Assembly (NCBI GenBank): GCA_044450785.1
Contig: JBIOJM010000211.1
Location: forward strand, 1 to 17,524
DNA: 17,524 nt
Direction: 5' to 3'
Source of the DNA: JBIOJM01 sp044450785
Lineage (GTDB): Bacteria > Planctomycetota > Planctomycetia > Isosphaerales > Isosphaeraceae
The notes below the pieces were generated by a model that worked only from the letters and a program-made list of their open reading frames with translations, did no database searches and was not told the DNA's origin. This document shows positions 1 to 8,045 of the stretch, in pieces. The first letter of the stretch is position 1; every line of letters starts with the position of its first letter. The position numbers were made by a program, and so were the translations under genes.

Positions 1-273
1 GACGATCGCCGGGCGACCCAGCCGGCACAGGGCCATGGCCAGGCCGATAGCCGTCACCGTCTTTCCCTCGCCCAGCGGGGTAGGGCTGACCGCACTGACG
101 CCGACGTACCGGACACCCGTCCGCGGGGCCAGTCGCTGTTCCAGGCCCAGCGCCAGCTTGCCCTTGTGCCGGCCGAACGGTTCCAAGTCGTCGGACCCAA
201 GGCCAAGCCCGGCGGCAACGGTGTCAATCGACAGGGGAGCGGTCCCTGAGTACCCTTCGCCACCTGTGTCCAT
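1..273 (-). CDS. fhs: Formate-tetrahydrofolate ligase, N-terminal part (gene runs off the window)
   Basis: This enzyme catalyses ATP-dependent formylation of tetrahydrofolate to 10-formyl-THF in cytosolic one-carbon metabolism. Only the first 91 codons are present. The reading frame from the ATG at 273 is open to position 1. It contains the segment SPTPLGEGKTVTAIGLAMAL (about residues 62-81), which matches the family's ATP-binding loop (PTPxGEGKTT in characterised enzymes). Before it lies EPFGRHKGKLAL, matching the conserved Y/F-G-x-x-K-x-K-[IL] stretch. The start is supported by a GGGAGAGG ribosome binding site a few bases upstream and by a promoter and inverted repeat at 307-342. Family identity is secure. 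Full length and C-terminal integrity cannot be seen. Confidence 0.9.
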   Translation of the reverse strand, partial: MDTGGEGYSGTAPLSIDTVAAGLGLGSDDLEPFGRHKGKLALGLEQRLAPRTGVRYVGVSAVSPTPLGEGKTVTAIGLAMALCRLGRPAIV

Positions 274-311
274 CCGTAACCTCTCCCTACAACCGAGCGG
301 CAATTCGCAAC

Positions 312-336
312 TAACCATAAATTTTGTTAATGGTTA
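312..336. promoter_or_regulatory. Inverted repeat overlapping the fhs promoter (possible operator)
   Basis: TAACCAT at 312-318 is mirrored exactly by ATGGTTA at 330-336, with 11 bp between the arms. The half-sites are 18 bp apart centre to centre and cover the -10 box and spacer of the predicted fhs promoter. That is the usual position for a repressor operator. No regulator is identified. Confidence 0.4.
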
Positions 337-342
337 TGACAA
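314..342 (-). promoter_or_regulatory. Sigma70-type promoter of fhs
   Basis: On the minus strand, TTGTCA (plus 337-342; five of six matches to TTGACA) is separated by 17 nt from TATGGT (plus 314-319; four of six matches to TATAAT). Transcription would begin near 307, giving a leader of about 34 nt before the ATG at 273. The element lies in an unusually AT-rich island within GC-rich DNA. It is a prediction from motif match and position only. Confidence 0.55.
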
Positions 343-444
343 AAAAACAGCCGAAAAACCCCTGCGCGGCGCAAGACGGATTAGAATAATACCGGCGGCG
401 GTGGTGGATCTCACGCTGGTTCACACGACAGGGAGGACGCGAGG

Positions 445-1359
445 ATGGAGCCAATCGCGGAACTTCGACACTCAAAAAGGCGCCCGGCGGCGTGGGCCGT
501 CGGGCTCGCTCTGTTTGTCTTCGGATCGATCTACGCGGGGGTTTCGCTATTCACCGCCGATCGCTTGACGCGGCCCACCAACCATCCCTCACGGTTCGAT
601 CCCCGCGAGTGGAACGCGGGCGCGCAACCGTGGTCGACGCGCACGTCGGACCGGATCACGCTCCGTGGTTGGTACTTACCGACACACGCCCGCCGCCACC
701 TGATCGTCCTGGTGCACGGCATGTGGAGTTCGTGGCTCGAGATGGCGGCATTGGGGCGGGATTTACACGAACGCGGTTTTGACGTGCTCCTCTTCGATCT
801 GCGAGGGCACGGGGAGAGTGACCCCTCGCGGCTCTCGCTGGGCCGCCGGGAGCGGGCCGACATTCGAGCCGTCATGACGTGGGCTCAAACCGAGGGATTC
901 ACCTACGACCGGGTCGGTTGGCTGGGATACTCGATGGGAGGTTCGACGGTCTTGATGGAGGCCGCCCGGAATCCGCGCATCCAGGCGGCCGTCCTGGACA
1001 GCCCTTACGGCGATCTGCCGAAACTTCTCGAGATCCAGCTCAGCAAGCACAGTGGACTGCCGGGCTGGTTCAATCCGGGCATTCTGTTGGCAGCTCGCTG
1101 GGTCTACGGCGTGCGGACCGACGACCTGGTCCCGACTCGATTCGCGCGGGCGTGGGGCGAGCGGCCGCTTCTGGTGATCCACGGCGAATCCGATACAATC
1201 GTTCCGGTCAGCCAGGCCCGCGAGCTGGCGATCGCCGCCGGCGCTTCCTGTTTCACAATGACCTTGCCAGGCGTCGATCACGTCAAGGGTTACGAGAGCA
1301 ATCCCCAAGGATACGTGCGATTGGTCGGCACGTTCTTCGACGATCATCTCACTCCATGA
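445..1359 (+). CDS. Membrane-anchored alpha/beta hydrolase
   Basis: This is a 304-residue serine hydrolase of the alpha/beta-hydrolase fold (Hydrolase_4 / YqkD-like). A single N-terminal hydrophobic segment at residues 16-36 probably anchors it in a membrane with the catalytic domain outside the cytoplasm. The HGMW oxyanion region is at 91-94. The nucleophile elbow GYSMGG places Ser163. HGESDTIVP places the acid at Asp250, and GVDHVKGY places the catalytic His at 279. The triad is complete, so it should be active, but the substrate is unknown. The start follows GGGAGG at 431-436 with 8-nt spacing. Its TGA overlaps the ATG of the next gene (ATGA), indicating a translationally coupled pair. Confidence 0.85.
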   Translation: MEPIAELRHSKRRPAAWAVGLALFVFGSIYAGVSLFTADRLTRPTNHPSRFDPREWNAGAQPWSTRTSDRITLRGWYLPTHARRHLIVLVHGMWSSWLEMAALGRDLHERGFDVLLFDLRGHGESDPSRLSLGRRERADIRAVMTWAQTEGFTYDRVGWLGYSMGGSTVLMEAARNPRIQAAVLDSPYGDLPKLLEIQLSKHSGLPGWFNPGILLAARWVYGVRTDDLVPTRFARAWGERPLLVIHGESDTIVPVSQARELAIAAGASCFTMTLPGVDHVKGYESNPQGYVRLVGTFFDDHLTP

Positions 1360-2447
1360 TTCAATCCTCAACCTTGTCCACAATCTGTGTTGCTTTGGCC
1401 ATGCTCGGCCCGGTGAGCGAGATTCGAGCGGCCGAGCCGAAAAGCCCGGTACGGGGTATTCTTGTCAGGCCGGAGCGGGTCAAGCCCGAATTACTCGCGG
1501 CGTGGAAGGCAAGAGGAGCAACGGCGGTCGTCGTGCCGCTCGACGACGCGACGAAGCCGCGGTGGCAGACGATCGCCAGGGCCGTCGCGACGGAGGGAAT
1601 GACGCTCTGGCCTTGGGTCGAGGTTGCACGGAACCCGGCGCTGGCGGGCGCCCATCCCGAGTGGATGGCCGCGATCGGCGGGCACCACGACGACTGGCGC
1701 AGACGCTTTCCGAAGGCACCCGCGGCGAAGCCGGGTGAGGTGATCAAGGCTTGGCCCTGGGTCCCGATCGGCTACGCCCCGGCCTTCGACGCTCATCGCG
1801 AGCGCCTGAAAACGTTGCTCGATGACCTCCCCGGCACGTGGCCGGGTGTGTTCTTGAACGACCTCCAGGCGGGTCCGTCGTCGTGCGGTTGCGGCAACGA
1901 TCAATGTCGATGGGCACTTGATTACGGCTCGCCTCCGACAGCAACCAGGACACCGGGAGACGACGCCGCGGCAAGAGTCGTCGCCGAGCTCATCGCATGT
2001 TACCCCGGCAAGGCCGTCGTCCCTGTCTGGGTGACCGAATGCGAGTCGGTCGACCTGCCCGATGCCAAAGGGGGGACCGGCCTCTGTGGCGGCGTCTCTT
2101 GTGCCAAGAACGATTGCTGGCCTCGCTACGCCCGCAACTGGAACCCGCTCCTCAAGGCGACAGACGGCTTGATCGCGCTGGGACTCTGGCCGGAGACCTT
2201 TCGCCGCGACCCCGCGCGCTGGATCGAGACGGACCTCACCCTGTTCGAATCCCCGCCGCGCGGGGGCACTCCGCTGGCGCCGGAAAGGACCATCGCCGTC
2301 ATCCAGGCTTGGGAACAGTCAGAAGCAAACGTGAGTGCCCTGCTCGACCGGGTCAAGCGCTCGACGGCGAGCTGGGTCGTCGTGCTCGACCGGATCGATC
2401 AATCGTGGGAACCGCGAACGGTGCCCGTCCGCGGACCGCGGCGGTAG
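1356..2447 (+). CDS. Secreted protein of unknown function, cysteine-containing, possibly TIM-barrel
   Basis: This is a 363-residue protein beginning at the ATG that overlaps the preceding stop. Residues 1-25 form a signal peptide, with likely cleavage in SEIRAAEPKS. The mature part begins RGILVRPERVKPELLAAWKA and continues with alternating strand/helix segments (ATAVVVPLDD, MTLWPWVEVA, VFLNDLQAGPSSCGCG). These resemble the start of glycoside-hydrolase-like TIM barrels that read putative sugar residues. No catalytic pair can be assigned with confidence. Six cysteines fall in two clusters (C177, C179, C184 and C244, C249, C254), suggesting disulfides or a metal site outside the cytoplasm. The family is not recognised by name. 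The longer reading frame upstream is only a shadow of the hydrolase gene. Coupling suggests a shared role with the hydrolase. Confidence 0.75.
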   Translation: MIQSSTLSTICVALAMLGPVSEIRAAEPKSPVRGILVRPERVKPELLAAWKARGATAVVVPLDDATKPRWQTIARAVATEGMTLWPWVEVARNPALAGAHPEWMAAIGGHHDDWRRRFPKAPAAKPGEVIKAWPWVPIGYAPAFDAHRERLKTLLDDLPGTWPGVFLNDLQAGPSSCGCGNDQCRWALDYGSPPTATRTPGDDAAARVVAELIACYPGKAVVPVWVTECESVDLPDAKGGTGLCGGVSCAKNDCWPRYARNWNPLLKATDGLIALGLWPETFRRDPARWIETDLTLFESPPRGGTPLAPERTIAVIQAWEQSEANVSALLDRVKRSTASWVVVLDRIDQSWEPRTVPVRGPRR

Positions 2448-2578
2448 GAACGATGGACAAACGCCTGAATCCTTGCAAGGCGAGGGAACCACCGCATCTC
2501 GGCACATTCGTCAAGGCTGCCGAGCTTGGAAGCTGCACCGCATCCGTTGTTCTCGCCCTGTGAATCGAGGAGCGTGAT

Positions 2579-2608
2579 TTGGTAATCTTCCTTCGTGAAC
2601 GGTATAAT
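2579..2608 (+). promoter_or_regulatory. Promoter of the DUF3179 gene
   Basis: A perfect TATAAT at 2603-2608 is preceded, with an 18-nt spacer, by TTGGTA at 2579-2584 (four of six matches to TTGACA). The predicted start of transcription near 2615 gives a leader of roughly 100 nt. This explains the 265-bp gap after the previous same-strand gene and suggests that the DUF3179 gene is transcribed independently. Confidence 0.5.
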
Positions 2609-2713
2609 GTCTACAGGCAGCGGACGGGCATGCTCGTTCCGAGAATGCGAAAGCCGCGGCAACCTTCGCCTCCTTGACGCCGAAACGCGTTGATACATCG
2701 GAGTTCACCACGA

Positions 2714-3721
2714 ATGCTTGCCATGAGCCTGCTCCTCGCGGTCCTCGGTTCCGAGCCCGGCGATGGCAACGACCCCAAGGTCGCCTTCCGGCCCGCGATG
2801 TTCGAGACGCTCGTCAATCCGAACTGCTCCCACTGCGTTGACGAGGGCCGCCGTCAGGCGGGTGCCCTTCGCGACGACGACCGGGCCCTCGCCTGGATCC
2901 GCGGCAAGTATGACGGCGGGGCCATCCCTTACCGCTGGTTCCTCGTGCCCTACCGCGTGATCAGCGATACGTACGGCGTGTTCGTTTACGACGCCGACGC
3001 CGATTTCGTCCGCGGCTGGCCCGCTTCGTTGGATTATCGATTCCACGGCTGGCGGAACGGCGTCATGGTGATGCGGCACAAAGACGGGACACTCTTCGAT
3101 TGTCTGACCGGCCTGGCATTCGACGGACCTCGCAAAGGGGAGCAACTGACGCCCCTCCCGACCATCGAGACCGACTGGGGCCCGTGGCTGAAGGCTCAAC
3201 CTGGCACGGTGGCCTATGCGATGGTCTCGAAGTTCCAGCCGCAAGCGATCCCGAGGTCCCTCCTCGCCGAGTCACGAACGACCCGCCCTCTTCCGGACTC
3301 GCGGCTTGATGCGGACGAGCGGGTCTTCGGCCTGGCCCAAGGCGGGGCAAGCTGGGCCTGGCCGCTGAAGTCCTTCGGCGAGCGGCCGGAGCTGCGCAAG
3401 CTGAGCCTTCACGGTCAAGAAGCTGTCATCCTCTGGGATGGCCGGACGCGGACGGCGGCGGCCTACGCAGCCGAGACGGGCGGCAAGGCGGCCGAGCCGT
3501 TGACGCTCGTCGTGGACACGAGCGCCCTGGAGTCTCCCTGGGTGGACAAGGAGACGGGTTCGCGCTGGTCGGTGGTCGGCCGCGCTGTCGCCGGCCCTCG
3601 GAAGGGGCAGACCCTTCGCTGGCTGCCGGGCGTGATGGTCAAGTGGTATGCCTGGGCAGCGGAGTATCCGAAGACCTCTCTGGAGAATTTCGGGGATCAC
3701 GCGGACAGCCCGTCGAAATAA
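2714..3721 (+). CDS. DUF3179 domain-containing protein
   Basis: This is a 335-residue protein of the DUF3179 family, whose biochemical function is unknown. Typical family features are the segment DGTLFDCLTGLAFDGPRKGE followed by LTPLPTIETDWGPW, a mid-protein FGLAQGGASWAWPLKSF, and the C-terminal VDKETGSRWSVVGRAVAGP, then LRWLPGVMVKWYAWAAEYP. The N-terminus has a CSHC motif (NPNCSHCVDEG) that could bind metal or form a disulfide. The ATG at 2714 has GGAG 10 nt upstream. An in-frame TTG at 2690 would add MIHRSSPR and make a more classical signal peptide ahead of MLAMSLLLAVLG, so the start is open. Membrane association or export is likely. Confidence 0.85.
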   Translation: MLAMSLLLAVLGSEPGDGNDPKVAFRPAMFETLVNPNCSHCVDEGRRQAGALRDDDRALAWIRGKYDGGAIPYRWFLVPYRVISDTYGVFVYDADADFVRGWPASLDYRFHGWRNGVMVMRHKDGTLFDCLTGLAFDGPRKGEQLTPLPTIETDWGPWLKAQPGTVAYAMVSKFQPQAIPRSLLAESRTTRPLPDSRLDADERVFGLAQGGASWAWPLKSFGERPELRKLSLHGQEAVILWDGRTRTAAAYAAETGGKAAEPLTLVVDTSALESPWVDKETGSRWSVVGRAVAGPRKGQTLRWLPGVMVKWYAWAAEYPKTSLENFGDHADSPSK

Positions 3722-3951
3722 CGCGGCGAGGAGAGCGGAACCAAGCTCGAAGGGCCGGTGAGCGACCGGTGATACCGACCGGGAATTCAGCGCCGATTTC
3801 GATCGTCAGGCGAGCGACACCAACAGCGTCTCCTTCCTTGGTCTCTCCCCAGCTCGCGCCGTCCCGAGTTCAACTCGCCCTCGCGGAAGGCCAACGCGGC
3901 CATCACGGCTGACTGGCTCAGATCATCAAGATCGCGGAGGAAGAACGACAC
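3722..3951. other. Convergent intergenic region, no gene
   Basis: This 230-bp gap separates the ends of the DUF3179 gene and the histidine kinase gene. No convincing small gene was found, and no GC-rich hairpin followed by a T-tract. It is probably just the convergent 3' junction. Confidence 0.5.
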
Positions 3952-6219
3952 TTATGAATTGATTGGTTGTTTTTGGATGATACTGCGAATCGCCTCGCCG
4001 AGTCGCCTCGTCTCGATCGGCTTGATGAGGTGCATCTCGAAGCCCGCCTCCAGGCACATCCTCCGGTCTTCCTCGGACCCGTAACCGGTGAGGGCGATCG
4101 CCGGGACCGAACGCCCCGGGCCCAGCGAACGCAACAGATCCACGCCGGTCCCGTCGCCCAATTCAAGGTCGCTGACGATCAGATCATATCTTTCATTTTC
4201 GGCGGCGGCCAAGGCCGTCCGGAGGCTGTTCGCGGGGCGGACCTCGTAGCCGAGCAGGGACAACGACATCGCGAGGGCGCGCAGGGAATCCGAATTGTCC
4301 TCGACGAGTAGGATCGTCGTGGGTCTGCGGGACTTGCGGGCTCCCTCGGGCTCCTCGGCGACGGGCTCCTCGACGGTCGCGCCGCTCGCCCTCGGTCGAT
4401 CGACCGTCGCGACCTCGGTAAGGTCCGCGGTGCGGAGGACGACTCGGAAAGTGGTCCCTCTCCCAGGACCCGGACTCTCCGCGACGAGGGTCCCCCCGTG
4501 GGCTTCGACGATCGACCGGCCGATCGACAGGCCGAGGCCCAGGCCCGGACCTCGTCCGGCATCCTCGGCTGTAACTTGGATGAAGGGTTTGAAGATCTCC
4601 TCCAACTGCGACGCCTCGAGGCCGCGACCTTCGTCCCGGAATTCGATCGCGAGGGCGCCTGCCGCGATGTTCCGCGTACGGATCGTGAGGTGACTGCGAG
4701 CGGGCGAGTTCCTCGCGGCGTTGATGATGAGGTTCCGGAAGACTTGCTGGAGCCGGCCCGGATCGGCAGCGATCCGGCTGTTCGTCGCGGAGAGATCGAG
4801 GCGGGCGATCAGGTCGGTATCCCGGATGAATTCGGCGCAATCCTCCAAGCTCTGGTGCAGGAGCCCGTGCGCATCGACGAGTTCCGTCCGCAAGCGCAGC
4901 TTCCCCAGCGATATCAAGCTCTGTTCGAGCAGGTCGTCGATCAAACGCGCCTCGTGGTGGACATTCCTCTGCACGATCTCGAGGGAGGATCGCAATCCCG
5001 GGGGGATCGAGAGTTGATCGAGTGCCGCAGAGGTGATCGCGAGCACGGGCGTGAGCGGGGTCCGCAGCTCGTGGCTCAACTTGGCGAGGAATGCGTCCTT
5101 GGCCCGATTGCTCTGCTCGGCCGCGATCCGGGCCGTCCGCTCCACCTCCGCCCGCGATTGGGCGGAGATGTCGCGGATGATGACCAGCCATCCCGGTTCG
5201 CGGCCGTGCGGGAAGCGAGAGACTCGGACATCGTAGGTGGACTCAGGATCCTGCGAGTCCGCACCGAGGCGATATGACAGCTCCGAGCCTCCTTCCAGCC
5301 TCGAGAGGTGCTCGGGGATCCGCAGCCATCCCGGGATCACGTTGCTGGGGAGGCCGATGATGTCCTTATTGAGGCGCCCCATGAGGCGAAGGGCAGCCCG
5401 GTTCACGCCCGCGATCCGCTCCCAGGCGTCGAGCACGATGATCGCGTCGAGCATCTCTTGCACGACCAGGGAATAGCTGACCGGAGCGACGTTGATGAGG
5501 TGGAACCGCCGCAACAGCACCAGGCCGAGCACGCCCGTCACCACGAAAGTGGCGGCCGTAAGGTCGTATTCTCTAAAGGGTTGAGGGATGATCCTCAGCA
5601 GGTCCGCCACGTTGATTGCCAAGGGTATGAGTAGGCACGCGGACAAGAACAGCATCTGCTTCCTCAAGACCCCGCCCAGCGTCAGGGCCGAGCGGGCGAG
5701 CAGCCATGCGGACAGGCACAAGAGGGCATAGCAGTAGCTGGTGTGGATCCAGAATGCAGGGCCGTACCTGGGACTCAGCAATCGGTAGCCCCCGATCTCG
5801 ACCTGTTCCATGCCCGTGAGGAACAGCCGGTGTTCCGCTGAGGTTGCGATCAGGCTGATGGAGATCGCCGGCACCGCGAGGATCAGCACCTTGAAGCGCG
5901 GGGGCGCGGCCCCCGGTCGGCTCGTGTACTCGAGGACGAAGAACAGGAGTGAAGGCGGCACGAGGGCCACGGATGAGAGCTTCAGGCGGTACATCACGGC
6001 CTGTGCGGACGGGTCGAGCAGGATCGCTTCGATCGCCTCGCACAGGGCCCAGAGCCCTTCGAACAGGACCAGCGAGATGAGGGGAGGGGCCGAAGGCTCG
6101 TGGCGACGCCCCCAGGCGAGCACGACCAACCAGGCCGACAGGGCCGCGGCCAGGAAGAACGGCAGCGAAGCCGGGTTCAACTGCACGGGAAGCCCGGACT
6201 GGGAGACGAGCCGATCCAT
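3952..6219 (-). CDS. Hybrid sensor histidine kinase with 7TM sensor and receiver domain
   Basis: This is a 755-residue two-component protein. Residues 14-240 contain about seven hydrophobic segments in the pattern of the HisKA_7TM sensor module. A PAS-like region follows (about 250-355, including AIIVLDAWERIAGVNRAAL and GWLVIIRDIS). The HisKA dimerisation helix carries LSHELRTPLTP with phosphoacceptor His383. The HATPase domain has its N box around Asn500 (NLIINAARNS), DEGRG at 529-533 and GRGPGLGLGLS at 555-565. A linker leads to a C-terminal receiver at 634-755, with Asp641, phosphoacceptor Asp684 (IVSDLEL) and Lys733 (LIKP). All key residues are intact. No separate regulator is adjacent, so output is presumably by phosphotransfer to a distant partner. 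The ATG at 6219 has GGAGG 10 nt upstream. Confidence 0.92.
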   Translation of the reverse strand: MDRLVSQSGLPVQLNPASLPFFLAAALSAWLVVLAWGRRHEPSAPPLISLVLFEGLWALCEAIEAILLDPSAQAVMYRLKLSSVALVPPSLLFFVLEYTSRPGAAPPRFKVLILAVPAISISLIATSAEHRLFLTGMEQVEIGGYRLLSPRYGPAFWIHTSYCYALLCLSAWLLARSALTLGGVLRKQMLFLSACLLIPLAINVADLLRIIPQPFREYDLTAATFVVTGVLGLVLLRRFHLINVAPVSYSLVVQEMLDAIIVLDAWERIAGVNRAALRLMGRLNKDIIGLPSNVIPGWLRIPEHLSRLEGGSELSYRLGADSQDPESTYDVRVSRFPHGREPGWLVIIRDISAQSRAEVERTARIAAEQSNRAKDAFLAKLSHELRTPLTPVLAITSAALDQLSIPPGLRSSLEIVQRNVHHEARLIDDLLEQSLISLGKLRLRTELVDAHGLLHQSLEDCAEFIRDTDLIARLDLSATNSRIAADPGRLQQVFRNLIINAARNSPARSHLTIRTRNIAAGALAIEFRDEGRGLEASQLEEIFKPFIQVTAEDAGRGPGLGLGLSIGRSIVEAHGGTLVAESPGPGRGTTFRVVLRTADLTEVATVDRPRASGATVEEPVAEEPEGARKSRRPTTILLVEDNSDSLRALAMSLSLLGYEVRPANSLRTALAAAENERYDLIVSDLELGDGTGVDLLRSLGPGRSVPAIALTGYGSEEDRRMCLEAGFEMHLIKPIETRRLGEAIRSIIQKQPINS

Positions 6220-6225
6220 CTTCAG

Positions 6226-6384
6226 CTAACCTCCCGGCATCGGTCCGATCCTCTCGCGTGGGATCGGCGAGCGGCGATCTTGGTCATCGTGGTAATCGAC
6301 CAGGGTTAGAGCGAGGGCCAAGGTGATGACGAGGAGCATCAGGGTGCCGATGCGGAATCGCCAGCGGGGACGGTCGTGTCCCAT
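6226..6384 (-). CDS. Small single-span membrane protein upstream of the kinase
   Basis: This is a 52-residue peptide. A basic N-terminus (GHDRPRWRFR) is followed by one hydrophobic span (IGTLMLLVITLALALTLV) and a charged tail. The pattern matches numerous short planctomycete membrane peptides of unknown function. The ATG at 6384 is preferred because translation then begins just before the basic stretch. The frame is also open up to a GTG at 6471, and no clear ribosome binding site is seen for either start. The TAG stop (6226-6228) lies just beyond the kinase GGAGG (6230-6234), so its last codons contain the kinase ribosome binding site. Ribosomes finishing here would be delivered to the kinase start. 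Confidence 0.5.
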   Translation of the reverse strand: MGHDRPRWRFRIGTLMLLVITLALALTLVDYHDDQDRRSPIPRERIGPMPGG

Positions 6385-6511
6385 GAAGGAGGCATCGACG
6401 CCGTTTACGTGGATCCTCTCATCCCTATTCCACCTCCAACAGCCTACCATCGATGTAAGCCCGTACGCCACGTCCTGGATTCCGCCGACGCGTCGGGCAC
6501 ATCGCCCACTT

Positions 6512-6951
6512 CTACGCAGCGTCGGCGAATCGCCGCCGGCAGCAAGGGCACTCTTCGTCGAATCCCTTGACGAGCGACATGAAGGCCGACGGTTGCGGAA
6601 GCGTCATGATCGCCTTGAACGCCAGCGGTGCGCGGTGCGCGTAGTGCCGGTAGGTGATGCCACCAACCGATTGCCCAGCCACCCCCACCGCGACTGCTCC
6701 TTGACCTCCCGGTCCGGAGACTGCCGGCCCCACGACACGTGCCGCCAGAGGATCGGCTCGTGGATCGGGGCCGATTTCCAGACGGTGCCCGTGTCCACGC
6801 CGTAGTTGACGAACACGACAAGCGCGCTGCGCCAGTACCGCCCCAGAGGCATTGTTCCACTCCAGCCTCGCGGCCTCTCCATCATGTGCGTCGCAAAATC
6901 GAGGGCATTGATCTCTGTCTTGGCTACGGCAGCCTTGAGAGTTGTTGGCAT
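6512..6951 (-). pseudogene. Decayed tyrosine recombinase (integrase) with its core deleted
   Basis: Two pieces of an integrase are recognisable in different frames. The upstream piece (about 6951-6680) contains GRYWRSALVVFVNYGVDTGT and later LWRHVSWGRQSPDREVKEQS, resembling the N-terminal and early catalytic region of planctomycete integrases. The downstream piece (about 6680-6512) contains GQSVGGITYRHYAHRAPLAF and ends ECPCCRRRFADAA, resembling the C-terminus with the nucleophilic Tyr in HYAH. The two meet near 6675-6685. The region that should carry the Arg and HxxR catalytic residues, together with roughly 100 residues, is missing, and the frame changes at the join. It cannot encode an active recombinase. 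Family assignment rests on recalled similarity. Confidence 0.6.
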
Positions 6952-7551
6952 TTGTTGATGAGCTCCAGCGCCGCCGGTTCTTGCTCCAATGCCTGATCCT
7001 CTCAGCCGGTCGCATCGCTCTGCGCGTCGTGCTTGGTTTCGCGTCCGGTCCGCGGAGCGAGAAGAGAATTGGGACGCGTGCGCGTTGGCGTCACGGCCGA
7101 ACCGAGGATAATCTGCCTGGATCACGCAGTACATGTCGCGGGTTGAGTCACGGTCGTCCCTGCGGTCGTCTTTGCACCCGTGGAATTCCGCCGGCAACGA
7201 TGCCGACATGGCGCCTCGTTCGCCGCTCGGGGGTCTCGGCGTAGGGCTTGGGTTTGCTTTCTTTGGGAAAAATCCCGATTGGAGCGGCATCTCCCTCGTG
7301 CTTGCCTGTGTCGTGGTACCGGCTCCAACCTTTCGCGGGTCAACGATGACCCGGAAACGCTCTCGCTGACCCGCTTCGAGGTGTTCTTTGGCGAGGCGCA
7401 GGCGGGCGGCCGGCTGCTGTTCGCGCCGGCCCCGCTGCGTTCGCAGGTCAATTCTTTCCGTGCCGCCAGGCCAAGCATCGGTCCGCTGGCTATCCTGCAA
7501 GCGGGCCGGCCTGGCGTTGTTTTCTGCTCGTGTGCGATCCGAGCCCCGATA
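6952..7551. other. Gene-poor stretch beside the integrase remnant
   Basis: About 600 bp without a gene I can support. Open frames exist on both strands, as expected in GC-rich DNA. Their translations are rich in Arg, Ser and Ala, lack ribosome binding sites and recall no family. Given its position between a decayed integrase and a small lipoprotein gene, it is probably eroded accessory DNA. Confidence 0.45.
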
Positions 7552-7785
7552 TCATGGGCCGGAACCGCCATGGGTTCGGAACGGCGTCATGTGTGAGGGC
7601 TGGTCGAGCAGCCAGAACCGTTCCCACTCATCGCCCGCCTGGCGGAGGTTTTCAGAGTCGACGAGCAGCTCCTCGACTCGCCTGGGCTTGTAGGCTGCAT
7701 AGTGCGGCAAGGGGATTGGGGCGCATCCCTCGAAGATAGCAAGAGATGCGACCGTGATCGCCAAGGCCGCGAACAGTTTCCGCAT
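7552..7785 (-). CDS. Small putative lipoprotein of unknown function
   Basis: This is a 77-residue protein with a basic start (MRKLF), a hydrophobic segment and a cysteine at residue 21 (AIFEGCAPIP). That resembles a lipobox, although Glu at -2 is atypical. The remainder (VEELLVDSENLRQAGDEWER then FWLLDQPSHMTPFRTHGG) resembles short hypothetical proteins I recall from planctomycetes. The start at 7785 is well supported by GGAGGAG 6 nt upstream. A long stem-loop (7815-7856) lies about 30 nt before the start codon. Probable location is the cell envelope. No function can be proposed. Confidence 0.65.
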   Translation of the reverse strand: MRKLFAALAITVASLAIFEGCAPIPLPHYAAYKPRRVEELLVDSENLRQAGDEWERFWLLDQPSHMTPFRTHGGSGP

Positions 7786-7814
7786 GTCGGGCTCCTCCCG
7801 TCTTGGTGACCGCT

Positions 7815-7856
7815 CGGATCAGTCCCTCCGTGCATTCCTTGCACGGGTCTGATCCG
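7815..7856. promoter_or_regulatory. Two-stage stem-loop in the leader of the small lipoprotein gene
   Basis: The outer arms CGGATCAG (7815-7822) and CTGATCCG (7849-7856) pair perfectly. The inner arms CCGTGCA (7828-7834) and TGCACGG (7840-7846) also pair perfectly around a 5-nt loop. An asymmetric internal bulge (5 nt against 2 nt) separates them, giving 15 bp in total. No T-tract follows on either strand, so a standard intrinsic terminator is unlikely. It could be a leader RNA structure, an operator, or an attenuated end of the upstream HU transcript. Confidence 0.5.
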
Positions 7857-8045
7857 GGGGACTCGCGGCCTGGGTCGCGCACCCCGTTGCCCCGAGCCAG
7901 ATTCCGTTCGCCACCGTCCGCGAACCGCTGACCGACCGGCGCCCGAGGCGCCGTCACCAGGCCGAATGACGTAACTTCACAGTCCGCCGATCTTTTGACT
8001 CGGAGCCGGGGCCTGACGAAGTCCGTACGGATCTCCCGGGATTTG

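Noticed and set aside
4498..5277. Plus-strand open frame of 259 codons
   Set aside because: It is antisense to the HisKA and HATPase domains of the kinase, a typical GC-rich shadow frame.
6604..7500. Minus-strand open frame of 298 codons as an intact gene
   Set aside because: Only its last part resembles an integrase. The rest is low-complexity and lacks a start signal, and the homology leaves the frame at about 6680.
7180..7596. Plus-strand frame containing TLSLTRFEVFFGEAQAGG
   Set aside because: The stretch looks protein-like, but it has no start signal or recognisable family, and it runs antisense into the small lipoprotein gene.
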